In this document: positions 24,453-32,906 of the stretch, piece by piece
Layout of the letters: each line of letters starts with the position of its first letter
Position numbering within the stretch: the first letter of the stretch is position 1
Source of the DNA: Kiloniella spongiae
Lineage (GTDB): Bacteria > Pseudomonadota > Alphaproteobacteria > Kiloniellales > Kiloniellaceae
Direction: 5' to 3'
Length of the DNA: 64,000 bases
Assembly: GCF_001026905.1 (NCBI RefSeq)
Contig: NZ_LAQL01000003.1
Location: 372,001-436,000, forward strand
The notes under the pieces: generated by a model
What the model was told of the DNA's origin: nothing
Seen by the model: only the letters and a program-made list of their open reading frames with translations
The model's database searches: none
Made by a program: the position numbers and the translations under genes

Positions 24453-25241
24453 GTGCTCGGTGTTAAAAATAAATCAGACGACAATTTACTCACTCATCTC
24501 AGGGCCGGTAGCGGGTTTCCACTGGTTTTCATTCACGGTTATCTAGGGGGAGCAAAAGCCTGGGAAGATCAGGTACAGGCGTTTAAACCTGAATTTGATG
24601 TTATTGCACCAGAACTTCCCGGATACGGGGCCAGTTATCATAAAAAAGCCGGCTCTAGTATAGAAGAGTATGCAAACCAAATTATTAATTTCCTTTCCCA
24701 AATTGGCATACAGAAATTCCATCTGATTGGCCATTCAATGGGGGGGATGATTGCACAGCAAATTGCTAAATTAGCCTCGGAGAGAGTGGACTATCTGGTT
24801 TGCTATGGTACAGGCCCTTTGGGAATGATGCCTAATCGATTTGAGACGCTTGATCAGTCGCGAAAAAGATTGCGAAGTGATGGTGTAAAGGCCACAGCAG
24901 AACGTATTGCATCAACATGGTTTACGAATGGAAAAGATGCTCTGCGCTATCAGGAATGTGCGTCGTTGAACGATAATGTCACGACTGAAACAGCCTTGGC
25001 AGGACTAAGGGCTATGGAAACATGGGATGGACGTGATGCCATGTCATCTATTAGCCAGAAAACCTTGGTTTTGTGGGGGGATCGAGATCAATCCTATGAT
25101 TGGACACAACCTGAATCACTATGGACAGGAATTAAAGAGAGTAGTTTGGCTGTTATGCCTGATTGTGGGCACAACGCCCATATGGAAAATCCTGAGCTTT
25201 TTAATTCAATCCTGAGAAAGTTTTTACCGGAGAGGAAATGA
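24453..25241 (+). CDS. Alpha/beta-fold hydrolase
   Basis: The start is GTG with GAGGGATA in front, 17 bp after the lyase gene. The product is 262 residues. Visible motifs are FIHGYLGG (oxyanion loop), GHSMGGM with the nucleophile Ser near residue 96, and the C-terminal CGHNAHMENP carrying the catalytic His. An Asp within LWGDRDQSYD near residue 213 completes the triad. It probably cleaves an ester, amide or C-C bond in the substrate handled by this cluster. The substrate is unknown. Confidence 0.85.
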   Translation: MLGVKNKSDDNLLTHLRAGSGFPLVFIHGYLGGAKAWEDQVQAFKPEFDVIAPELPGYGASYHKKAGSSIEEYANQIINFLSQIGIQKFHLIGHSMGGMIAQQIAKLASERVDYLVCYGTGPLGMMPNRFETLDQSRKRLRSDGVKATAERIASTWFTNGKDALRYQECASLNDNVTTETALAGLRAMETWDGRDAMSSISQKTLVLWGDRDQSYDWTQPESLWTGIKESSLAVMPDCGHNAHMENPELFNSILRKFLPERK

Positions 25242-25339
25242 AAGACGGAGGCTTTATTGCCTTACAATGACGTATAATCAATCATAAAATGGTCAATGGC
25301 TTCCGGTGCTTGAGACCATATAGAACAGTGGAGAATAAT

Positions 25340-26302
25340 ATGAAGCACAAAATTCTCGGAGCCGCTTTTGCCGCAACAATACTGGCTTCATCGTCAATGG
25401 CGATGGCAAGTGAAAAGGTAAAAATTGGTGCACCAGCATGGACAGGTGCTCAGGCTATAGCACATTTGATTGCTGAAGTAGTGGAAACAAGAATTGGCGG
25501 CCAAGCTGAACTGGTTCCAGGTAATAATGCGAGTATTTTTCAGGCAATGCATCAAGGTAAAGGTGATATTGATGTCCACCCGGATGTTTGGTTGCCAAAT
25601 CAGGAAAGTTTTACCAAGAAGTACGTAGACGAGGCAGGCACAGTAGCTTTGTCCAAAAAGCCATATGAGGGTCGCCAAAGTTTTTGTGTTTCCAAAGAAT
25701 TTTCTGAAGCAAATAACGTAACATCAATTTTTGATTTGGCCCGCCCGGAAATAGCATCTTTGATGGACAGTGATGGCAATGGCAAGGGCGAGATTTGGAT
25801 CGGTGCACCTGGCTGGGCCTCTGCTAATGTAAATGAAATAAAGGTTCGTGATTACGGATTAATGCCTTTTATGGAACCAATTCGTGCTGATCAGGCAGTG
25901 ATGACAGCAACAGTTGGCGATAGTGTTCGCAAAGGCATTGGGTATGCTTTTTATTGCTATGCGCCTCATGCAATTTGGTATCAGTTTGATATTGTGCCTC
26001 TAACAGAGCCCGAGCACGATCCTGCAAAATATATCGCTATTCAGCCGTCTGATGATCCCGACTGGTTTTCCAAGTCTAAAGTGATGTCCGCAGATGCGCT
26101 TAAAAAGGTGCAAATTGCTTATTCCAAGTCGTTGATTGAACGCTCTCCTGCAATTGCGGATTTATTACAGAACATTCAACTCGATGATGCAACCGTATCC
26201 GAGTTTGCTTATCAAATAGAAGGTGGTGACGATCCTGCAGACGTCGTCAAAAGCTGGGTAGCAGAAAATTCTGATCGTGTTGATAGCTGGTTGGGCCTGT
26301 AA
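25340..26302 (+). CDS. OpuAC-type periplasmic binding protein of an ABC importer
   Basis: The ATG at 25340 is chosen because a signal peptide follows at once (cleavage likely after MAMA, residue 23) and GTGGAGA precedes it; the frame extends upstream without such features. The 320-residue product resembles the glycine betaine/choline binding proteins: GAPAWTGAQAIAHLI, then DIDVHPDVWLPNQ, and several aromatic residues (Trp, Tyr) able to cage a cationic head group. A strong hairpin follows at 26320-26354. Ligand unknown; a betaine-like or zwitterionic compound fits the family and the lyase upstream. Confidence 0.85.
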   Translation: MKHKILGAAFAATILASSSMAMASEKVKIGAPAWTGAQAIAHLIAEVVETRIGGQAELVPGNNASIFQAMHQGKGDIDVHPDVWLPNQESFTKKYVDEAGTVALSKKPYEGRQSFCVSKEFSEANNVTSIFDLARPEIASLMDSDGNGKGEIWIGAPGWASANVNEIKVRDYGLMPFMEPIRADQAVMTATVGDSVRKGIGYAFYCYAPHAIWYQFDIVPLTEPEHDPAKYIAIQPSDDPDWFSKSKVMSADALKKVQIAYSKSLIERSPAIADLLQNIQLDDATVSEFAYQIEGGDDPADVVKSWVAENSDRVDSWLGL

Positions 26303-26319
26303 TCCCTTTGGTTGACGTA

Positions 26320-26354
26320 TATAGTGTCATGCTGGTGGGCAGCATGACACTATA
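26320..26354 (+). terminator. Intercistronic stem-loop after the binding-protein gene
   Basis: A 15-bp perfect stem (26320-26334 with 26340-26354; core TATAGTGTCATGCTG) closes a 5-nt loop. No U-run follows, and the ATPase gene starts 10-20 nt later. It more likely stabilises the upstream mRNA or partly attenuates transcription than ends it, giving more binding protein than transporter. Confidence 0.7.
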
Positions 26355-26372
26355 AGAAAATTGATGGGGGAT

Positions 26373-27434
26373 ATGGTGTCACAATCAAATGCAATCGAAA
26401 TTTCCGGCGTATGGAAAATTTTTGGCGCACGGGAAAAAGAAGCTTTGGCTGACGTTGAAGTCAATAATATCAGCAAAAAGCAAGTTTTAGAAAAGTACAA
26501 CTGTGTTGTGGGTGTTGCGAATGCCACAATGGATATACGCCCTGGTGAAATTTTTTGTATTATGGGGCTGTCGGGATCTGGCAAGTCCACTCTTGTTCGC
26601 CACATCAACCGATTGTTGGAACCCACAGCAGGTTCAATCAATGTAAATGGTCAAAATATTATGGCCATGGATCCAAATACTTTGCGGCAATATCGCAATG
26701 AACATATCGCGATGGTGTTTCAAAATTTCGCCCTTATGCCACATCGTTCAGTCTTGGATAATGTCGCTTTGCCCTTGGAGATAAGAGGCATAAATAAAAA
26801 TCAGCGGATGGAAGCGGCTATGAAAGCCATTGATATGGTTGATTTGACGCCATGGGGTAATAAATTTGCCCATGAACTTTCCGGTGGTATGCAACAGCGT
26901 GTCGGATTAGCGCGTGCTCTCGCGGCAGATCCAGAAATTTTATTGATGGATGAGCCTTTTTCAGCACTTGATCCGCTTATTAGACGTCAGTTGCAAGATG
27001 AGTTCATGAAACTGGCAGCCCAGATGAACAAAACGACAGTCTTCATTACGCATGATCTGGATGAAGCCGTTCGTATCGGTGACCGTATCGCAATTATGCG
27101 CGATGGCATGGTTATTCAAATAGGAACACCAGAAGATATTGTCATGAATCCCGTGGATGATTATGTCTCGGACTTTGTTGCAGGTATTTCAAGGTTGAAA
27201 GTTGTGCGAGCGCACGCAGTTATGCAAGCGCTTTCAGACTATGAAGGTAAAAATGGAAGCCTTAGCGAAAATGCAAAAGAGTTTTCTGAAGATGCTGACC
27301 TTGGCGTATTGATCGAAGCTGCAATCGAGACAGAAAACCCTGCGGCAATTGTTGATCAAGCCGGGAAGCGAATTGGTGTTGTTACACGTGCGGATTTATT
27401 ACGTACAGTGATTGAAGGAACGGAAACGTCATGA
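26373..27434 (+). CDS. ProV/OpuAA-like ABC importer ATPase with C-terminal regulatory region
   Basis: The product is about 353 residues from ATG 26373; ATG 26364 and GTG 26376 are also possible and only a GGGGG stretch is near. It has Walker [11 protein letters not shown]-loop [13 protein letters not shown], signature [16 protein letters not shown], Walker [15 protein letters not shown] and the H-loop [10 protein letters not shown]. The N-terminal extension ([13 protein letters not shown]) and the roughly 90 residues after the ATPase match the CBS-type tail of betaine importers, which sense ionic strength. It overlaps the permease gene by 4 nt (ATGA). Confidence 0.85.
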   Translation: MVSQSNAIEISGVWKIFGAREKEALADVEVNNISKKQVLEKYNCVVGVANATMDIRPGEIFCIMGLSGSGKSTLVRHINRLLEPTAGSINVNGQNIMAMDPNTLRQYRNEHIAMVFQNFALMPHRSVLDNVALPLEIRGINKNQRMEAAMKAIDMVDLTPWGNKFAHELSGGMQQRVGLARALAADPEILLMDEPFSALDPLIRRQLQDEFMKLAAQMNKTTVFITHDLDEAVRIGDRIAIMRDGMVIQIGTPEDIVMNPVDDYVSDFVAGISRLKVVRAHAVMQALSDYEGKNGSLSENAKEFSEDADLGVLIEAAIETENPAAIVDQAGKRIGVVTRADLLRTVIEGTETS

Positions 27435-28915
27435 GCAGTAATAATGAAACTCTGTTAACTGAATTCGTCGTAACAAACACAAAATATTATAAAGAAAACT
27501 TCGAAAAGATTGGTGCGAAGTCCGGCTTTTGTTGGACATTTAATGTGGTTGCTGCGCTGTTAGGGCCAATCTGGTTTGGTATGCGTGGTTTATGGAACTG
27601 GGCACTTCCCTTCATCATTGTTGAAACCTTTGCTTTAATTCAACTCGGGCGCGGTTTGTTTGGTGATCTTGGGGCAGAGGCAAACGACCGTATTGCTCAG
27701 ATAGAAGGGACGTTGAATTTTCGTCGCCAACAACTGGAAGCCGCGATCAATAAACAGGCAGATAATGTTGATGTTTTTCAACGAAATATCGAGTCATTGG
27801 AAAAAGCGATCAATGATATTCAGGCAGAGGCTGCATTAGCAGAAGCAAGTGCAATCTGGGTTGCTCTTTTAGGTTTAGCGGTTTTGATTTTTGTTAAAAT
27901 TGCCCAAGGGGTAATTGCCAACTCAGCATTGGAACGTCGTTTTTCCGAGTGGCTTTCTGACAATACGATTGCGTCAGGATTAGGGGCTTTTCGTACATGT
28001 ATCAGTATCGGGTTTGTAAGTCTTGTTTTTTCAATCAGTGTTGTACACTATAGTTTTCCCGAGATTACGGGGTGGTTTTCAAAGTTTCCTACAGATCCTC
28101 AAATCAGGCTTGATGCGATTGACAAAGTCGAACAATTCTTTGACTTCATCATTGTGTCGGGGCAATGGTTCTTTGATATTATCACGTTTGGTATCCGTAC
28201 AGTACTTGATGGGTTGGAAGTTCTGTTTGTTGATACACCATGGATTGTCATTGCCAGCTTTATCTTGTTATTGACGTGGCTTTCTGCCGGGTCAAGTGCC
28301 GCAATCTATGTCGCAGGATTTCTGGCTTACATGGGGTTCCTCGGGTTTTGGGAAAAAGCGATGACAACGCTTGCTCTTCTCGGTACTGCGGCGTGTATTT
28401 CAATTGTAATCGGCATCCCTATCGGATTGTTTTGCGCCCGTCGCCCCAGACTTTATGCTGTCATTAGGCCGATTATGGATTTTATGCAAACGATGCCTGC
28501 TTTTGTTTTCATGATTCCTGTGATTGCTTTCTTCGGTACGGGAAAACCTGCTGCGGTTGTCACGACAATGATTTTTGGTGGTACGCCTGTGGTTCGTTTA
28601 ACTGTATTGGGACTTCGTGGTGTACCAGAGACAATTCGTGAAGCTGCAATCGCCTATGGCGCAACCAAATGGTATTTATTGACCAAAGTGGATTTACCAT
28701 TGGCTGCTCCTTCTATCCTTGCCGGGGTGAACCAGACAATTATGTTAAGTTTGGCAATGGTTGTTGTTGCTTCGCTGATTGGTGCAAAGGGGCTTGGGGA
28801 AGATGTGCTCGAAGCGCTTCAATATGCGTCCGTTGGTCAGGGGATACTGGCTGGTTTTGCTATTCTTTTCTGTGCGATGATCTTAGATCGGGTTGTTCAG
28901 GGAAAACGAGAATAA
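27431..28915 (+). CDS. ProW/OpuAB-like permease with an N-terminal DUF2628-like and coiled-coil extension
   Basis: The product is 494 residues, well over the roughly 280-350 of a plain ProW. The first 75 residues hold FCWTFNVVAALLGPIWFGMR, a pattern like DUF2628 membrane proteins. A soluble stretch (about 80-140) rich in Gln/Glu/Asn follows and looks coiled-coil. Two further hydrophobic segments precede the true permease domain (from about residue 275). That domain has the ATPase-coupling EAA loop REAAIAYGATKWYLLTKVDL near residue 400. It is the last gene of the operon. The fusion may couple transport to membrane state or partners; this is inference. Confidence 0.82.
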   Translation: MSSNNETLLTEFVVTNTKYYKENFEKIGAKSGFCWTFNVVAALLGPIWFGMRGLWNWALPFIIVETFALIQLGRGLFGDLGAEANDRIAQIEGTLNFRRQQLEAAINKQADNVDVFQRNIESLEKAINDIQAEAALAEASAIWVALLGLAVLIFVKIAQGVIANSALERRFSEWLSDNTIASGLGAFRTCISIGFVSLVFSISVVHYSFPEITGWFSKFPTDPQIRLDAIDKVEQFFDFIIVSGQWFFDIITFGIRTVLDGLEVLFVDTPWIVIASFILLLTWLSAGSSAAIYVAGFLAYMGFLGFWEKAMTTLALLGTAACISIVIGIPIGLFCARRPRLYAVIRPIMDFMQTMPAFVFMIPVIAFFGTGKPAAVVTTMIFGGTPVVRLTVLGLRGVPETIREAAIAYGATKWYLLTKVDLPLAAPSILAGVNQTIMLSLAMVVVASLIGAKGLGEDVLEALQYASVGQGILAGFAILFCAMILDRVVQGKRE

Positions 28916-28966
28916 TCTTTTGGTAATACCCTATTAGTATTGGTGTTATTGCCGAAGATTATATGA

Positions 28967-29018
28967 AACGCCCCTAAGAAACTTGCATCCCTGTCAGTAA
29001 GGTCTTCTTTGGGGCGTT
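28967..29018. terminator. Bidirectional terminator between the permease gene and the 29037-29675 gene
   Basis: AACGCCCCTAAGAA (28967-28980) pairs with TTCTTTGGGGCGTT (29005-29018) with one mismatch. T-rich sequence (ATCTTTTG) follows rightward. It lies between convergent genes and can serve both. Confidence 0.65.
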
Positions 29019-29036
29019 ATCTTTTGTGTGTATAAA

Positions 29037-29675
29037 TCAGGCGAGTTTAAACCAGAAGTCTAGATCAACGCTTTCTGGATCGAAGATACTCAAAAGTTCC
29101 AGACAGGTATCATCCTGGACATAGCCATTACAAATTCTGCGTGCCATGCCAAGGTTTTCGACAAAGGCAATTTCGGAATAGGTGGCATCATCAACTTTAC
29201 CCATGAAGTGGGCACGGGGTTCGGTAAATTTACTCAGGTATTTTTGCTCAATCCTGTCTGATATTTCCAACATTACCTTTTCGTCAAACTGGTCAGGTGA
29301 TTTCGGGTTAAAGGTACCAAATTCAATACAGGAAAAATCTGTCGGAACAGCCGCATTTTCTTTGAGGATAGTATTGGCAGTCAGGCGAATGCTATCTGGC
29401 TTTAGCAACGCCATGAACTCTTGGGAGCTCTTGGCTTTGGGATGATTTTCGCACATCGTCATAAAAGATTGTTGGCTAGTAGCCATAATGGCATCAGCAA
29501 AATGGCCTTTGTCATTCCCCAGTAAACAATGCATGGCAATGCCTTCCTGTGTGGACAGGAAATCATGCCGCCAGTTCAGGGCTGCTTCTATGATATCAGC
29601 GGTTTCGACATCATCACGTTTTTCATAACGGGCAAAACCCATTGTCTTTAGAGAATCAAAATTTTTTTCAAACAT
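29037..29675 (-). CDS. Conserved-looking protein of unknown function
   Basis: The product is 212 residues, soluble, with GGAAG before the ATG. I do not recognise the family. It appears to be made of two halves of about 100 residues, the first around IAMHCLLGNDKGHFADAIM and the second around YSEIAFVENLGMARRICNG. Each could be a ferredoxin-like dimeric alpha/beta barrel of the ABM/Dabb kind, but this is a weak reading. It is divergent from a WYL regulator (153 bp apart), which probably controls it. Confidence 0.7.
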   Translation of the reverse strand: MFEKNFDSLKTMGFARYEKRDDVETADIIEAALNWRHDFLSTQEGIAMHCLLGNDKGHFADAIMATSQQSFMTMCENHPKAKSSQEFMALLKPDSIRLTANTILKENAAVPTDFSCIEFGTFNPKSPDQFDEKVMLEISDRIEQKYLSKFTEPRAHFMGKVDDATYSEIAFVENLGMARRICNGYVQDDTCLELLSIFDPESVDLDFWFKLA

Positions 29676-29828
29676 ACCTGTACTTCCATTTCTATAAATA
29701 TCAGTGGTTTAATAATCTGATTTGATTGTTGCCATGCTCTCACAGAGCTTGTCACATGGACTTGGGAATAGAGTTATACTGGATACCCCTGACAATTTAT
29801 GTCAGGGTAGTTTCTCTAACTTGGTAAA

Positions 29829-30509
29829 ATGATGCGTGTTCAAAGACTCTTCTTTATTCTCGATCGTTTACGGGCAAGGCGACAGCCTGTCTCGGCCGAA
29901 AGTCTTGCGGAAGAACTCGGCGTTTCATTGCGGACGATCTACCGCGACATGGTAACCTTACAGTCCATGGGCGCGCCTGTGCGCGGGGAAGGAGGCATCG
30001 GTTACCAGATAGAAAAGGGATATTTCCTGCCGCCTCTGCATTTTGATGCGGATGAACTGGATGCCATCATTATCGGAATGCGACTGGTTGCTGCGCGTGG
30101 GGACAAGCCGCTGGCGGATGCTGCAACACGCGCATCAGCCAAAATATCGGCTGTCCTGCCAGAAGATATGGAAGACAGCTATTACGATGCGCCTCTGTTG
30201 GCCTATTCCGTTCAGCCAAAGTCCGAAGAAGAAACCATTGATTTTCTCTCTCCGGTCAGGACAGCAGTTCGCGATCGGGCTTTTATAGAAATCCACTATT
30301 TGAATCTGAAAGATCAGCCGAGTGAACGTGTTATTCGTCCTCTTGGCCTTACGGCTTTTGAGAAGGTATGGCTGTTGACCGCGTGGTGTGAAAAAAGTGA
30401 TGATTTCAGATCGTTTCGCATTGACCGTCTGCAAAGTGTCCAACGAACGGGAGAGAGTTTTCGCAGGGAAGCTGGTAAGGAGTTTCGTGATTACCTCAAG
30501 AGTTTATGA
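29829..30509 (+). CDS. YafY-type HTH/WYL-domain regulator
   Basis: The product is 226 residues. An N-terminal HTH_11 (residues 3-55) reads RLFFILDRLRARRQPVSAES, then LGVSLRTIYRDMVTLQ. The WYL domain follows, with IEIHYLN, then RPLGLTAFEKVWLLTAWC and FRSFRIDRL. WYL regulators sense small ligands or nucleic acids. It faces the unknown gene at 29037-29675 across a short shared promoter region, so that gene is the likely target. Confidence 0.88.
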   Translation: MMRVQRLFFILDRLRARRQPVSAESLAEELGVSLRTIYRDMVTLQSMGAPVRGEGGIGYQIEKGYFLPPLHFDADELDAIIIGMRLVAARGDKPLADAATRASAKISAVLPEDMEDSYYDAPLLAYSVQPKSEEETIDFLSPVRTAVRDRAFIEIHYLNLKDQPSERVIRPLGLTAFEKVWLLTAWCEKSDDFRSFRIDRLQSVQRTGESFRREAGKEFRDYLKSL

Positions 30510-30633
30510 TTATTAAAACGGGCATTTATAGCTCTCGCTTTAGTGATTATCTCTCTGTTTCCAAAAGAGATTTTTATGGGTAGCATGTGAAATAACTCGA
30601 AATGTTGCGTGACTATAAGTGAAAGAAGCAGGG

Positions 30634-31053
30634 ATGAAATATTTACACACCATGGTCCGGGTCTCTGACCTTGAGGCGTCAATGGACTTTTATTGTAACA
30701 AACTGGGCCTTGTCGAGGCCCGACGCTTTGATAATCCGGAAGGGCGGTTTACGATTGTTATGTTGGCTGCGCCGGGTCAGCCGGAAGCAGAGTTAGAGCT
30801 GACTTATAACTATGATCCTGAAGAACTGTCAGGTGACAGAAATTTTGGTCACCTGGCCTATGCCGTCGATAATATCTATGAATTCTGTCAAAAGCTTATG
30901 GATCAGGGCGTGACAATCAATCGTCCGCCACGGGATGGACGTATGGCTTTTATCAAATCACCTGACGGCATTTCCATCGAGCTTTTACACACTGATGGAT
31001 CTCTGCCCGTTCAGGAGCCTTGGGCGTCAATGGAAAATATTGGAAGCTGGTAA
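30634..31053 (+). CDS. gloA: Lactoylglutathione lyase (glyoxalase I)
   Basis: The ATG at 30634 follows AGCAGGG; an upstream GTG in frame gives only a 5-residue extension. The 139-residue product has all four metal ligands of the Ni-type enzyme at their usual places: His5, Glu55 (ELELTYN), His73 (NFGHLAYAV) and Glu116 (GISIELL). The early segment MKYLHTMVRVSDLEASMDFY is diagnostic. It converts the methylglyoxal-glutathione hemithioacetal to lactoylglutathione. It is a single-gene unit with a terminator at 31090. Confidence 0.93.
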   Translation: MKYLHTMVRVSDLEASMDFYCNKLGLVEARRFDNPEGRFTIVMLAAPGQPEAELELTYNYDPEELSGDRNFGHLAYAVDNIYEFCQKLMDQGVTINRPPRDGRMAFIKSPDGISIELLHTDGSLPVQEPWASMENIGSW

Positions 31054-31089
31054 GTCAAATTTAATCAGAAAGACACTTAAGACCTTTTC

Positions 31090-31114
31090 AAAAAGCCCTG
31101 ATATGGGGCTTTTT
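31090..31114 (+). terminator. Intrinsic terminator of gloA
   Basis: AAAAAGCCC (31090-31098) and GGGCTTTTT (31106-31114) form a 9-bp stem with a 7-nt loop and a T-rich 3' side. It lies 37 nt after the gloA stop codon. Confidence 0.85.
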
Positions 31115-31243
31115 ATTTGCGGGTAGGTTGCCATGTGGCGTGATAATATGAGGCATGGCAATTTTATCCGTGAGATACTTGACTTCTATTCTTTTTGGGT
31201 TCTTTGCTTGGGTATGATGATTTAAGAGAGAAAGAGTGAAGAC

Positions 31244-31876
31244 ATGGTTGATATCGCAATAAACTTTAACCTGTGGTTGGCCTTTGTGTTGGCAACGGCT
31301 GTTCTCGCAATTATTCCGGGGCCGATTGTAACCCTCGTTATTGCCAACAGTCTCAGTCAGGGAACACGGGCTGGTGTTGCAAATGTAATGGGAACCGTCT
31401 TGGGGAATATGGTTCTCTTTCTCATCGGTGGCTTGGGCATGGCATGGGTGTTGAGCGCGTTATCGAACTGGTTCGATGTCCTTCGGTTGGCCGGGGCGGT
31501 ATATCTGGTTTATCTCGGGATAAAATCCTGGCGTAGCAAAGGGCAAGGATTGGAAGATCAAGAGGCGACAAAACCCGGAAAATCGCTGTTCCTACAGGGT
31601 GTCGTTGTCGCAATCACTAACCCTAAAACCATTATTTTTTACGCGGCTTTCTTTCCCCAGTTTATGGACCCGACTTTATCGGCTCCGGGACAGCTTTTTG
31701 TTTTAAGTGTCACCTTCCTTGCTGTTGCGGCTTTTCTGGATATGACTTACGCTTTTCTGGCAGGCAGATTACGGCCCTATCTTCTGGGGGCTCGTCGTGC
31801 AGCCATTAGAAATAAAATTACGGGTGTTTTACTGATTGTCACTGGAATTGCGTTGGCTTTTACGCGGAAAACCTGA
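31244..31876 (+). CDS. LysE/RhtB-family exporter
   Basis: The product is 210 residues with six hydrophobic segments. Diagnostic is the N-terminal IIPGPIVTLVIANSLSQGTR and the following GTVLGN, then AGAVYLVYLGIKSWRSK and AITNPKTIIFYAAFFPQF. These proteins export amino acids or their analogues across the inner membrane. It stands alone between terminators. A second member is at 62220-62861. Substrate not predictable. Confidence 0.9.
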   Translation: MVDIAINFNLWLAFVLATAVLAIIPGPIVTLVIANSLSQGTRAGVANVMGTVLGNMVLFLIGGLGMAWVLSALSNWFDVLRLAGAVYLVYLGIKSWRSKGQGLEDQEATKPGKSLFLQGVVVAITNPKTIIFYAAFFPQFMDPTLSAPGQLFVLSVTFLAVAAFLDMTYAFLAGRLRPYLLGARRAAIRNKITGVLLIVTGIALAFTRKT

Positions 31877-31973
31877 GACGTTGAATATAAGTTGTTGGTG
31901 TATGTTTTTCAGTGCCAGCGAGCAGAGATAACAGCTCCTTATGAGAGAATACCTACTCATTAAATGAGGTATA

Positions 31974-32007
31974 AAAAGGCCTGAACGTTAATTTTTTCAG
32001 GCCTTTT
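31974..32007. terminator. Bidirectional intrinsic terminator
   Basis: AAAAGGCCTGAA (31974-31985) pairs with TTCAGGCCTTTT (31996-32007). T-runs occur on both strands. It separates the convergent LysE gene and the AhpD-like gene. Confidence 0.85.
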
Positions 32008-32019
32008 ACATAGAGAATA

Positions 32020-32556
32020 CTAAGCGAATTTCTTGAAAGGTTCATCCACGGGCGTATCGGCAAGGTGATTGGTGTAATTACTCATTATCTTTTGAGCTAG
32101 ACCGAGTACAATTTCGAGAAGCTGTTGGTTTTTATAGCCAACTTCTTTGAAAGTCTGAACTTCTGATGGGGCAAGGCGTCCGCGGTTTCTTACTAACGCC
32201 AATGTCGTGCTTCGGAGAACTTGCAACTTTTCGGTTGGTAGATCTGTTTTGTTACGTAAAGCATCAATGATAGATGCATCAACCTTCATCATATGGGCGA
32301 TAGCAGTATGTGCGGGGATGCAATAGTGGCATTCGTGTTCAATATTGATTGTTTGCCAAACCACAGTCAGTTCTTCAGCATCAAAGCTTGTTTTCTGGAA
32401 AAGCGTGTGAAGGTTTTGATAGGCTTCCAACGCAGCAGGAGATTCAGCCAAGACTGCATGTAAATTCGGGATCATGCCAAATGATTTTAACGAATTATCT
32501 AACAGAGGGTGGCTGCTTTCAGGGGCTGTTTCTTTTGTGTGAAGGTCAAAGCTCAT
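32020..32556 (-). CDS. AhpD-like / carboxymuconolactone decarboxylase-family protein
   Basis: The product is 178 residues. The redox-active AhpD signature is present: EHECHYCIPAH with Cys76, Cys79 and His83. Helical segments before and after fit the CMD fold. It is likely a thiol peroxidase-type or related antioxidant protein in the cytoplasm. A copy of the TetR-region motif TACCAATCGGT lies 52-63 bp upstream, placed between plausible -35 and -10 boxes, so it probably belongs to the regulon of the TetR protein at 41770-42366. Confidence 0.85.
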   Translation of the reverse strand: MSFDLHTKETAPESSHPLLDNSLKSFGMIPNLHAVLAESPAALEAYQNLHTLFQKTSFDAEELTVVWQTINIEHECHYCIPAHTAIAHMMKVDASIIDALRNKTDLPTEKLQVLRSTTLALVRNRGRLAPSEVQTFKEVGYKNQQLLEIVLGLAQKIMSNYTNHLADTPVDEPFKKFA

Positions 32557-32906
32557 ACTTTATTTATCCTTTAGAAATATTCGAATTTACTGTCATATTT
32601 AAATTGATACCAATCGGTTCTAAATTTATTTGGAATAGATAATTTTATAATCAACAAAGATTTTCAAAATCAGGGACGTCATCACAGCTTTGTGAAGAAA
32701 ACGACTAACATAAAGGAAATATAGGGAAGAGCAGGAAGTTGAGCTATCTTGCCAGAATGCAGAAGTTTGCAATAAAAGAGGCGGGGCATTAGAGTTTTGT
32801 TCAAGAAATATAGCTATTACAGAATGTTGATCATTTGATTTGAGTTACTCAGTGATCAAACACAATCTTATTTGTAAGTCCCTTTGGCAGAAATGAAGTG
32901 GTCCTG
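32557..32906. other. 350-bp divergent region between the AhpD-like and MscS genes
   Basis: No gene is supported. The left part holds the AhpD-like promoter with the TetR-type site at 32608-32619. The right part must carry the MscS-gene promoter, but I see no box I would defend. Confidence 0.6.
32608..32619. promoter_or_regulatory. Distant copy of the TetR operator core
   Basis: TACCAATCGGTT matches 11 of 12 bases of the sequence at 42546-42557. Read leftward, TTTAGA and TAAATA flank it with a 17-bp spacer, so it would sit inside the AhpD-like promoter and block polymerase when occupied. Confidence 0.6.
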
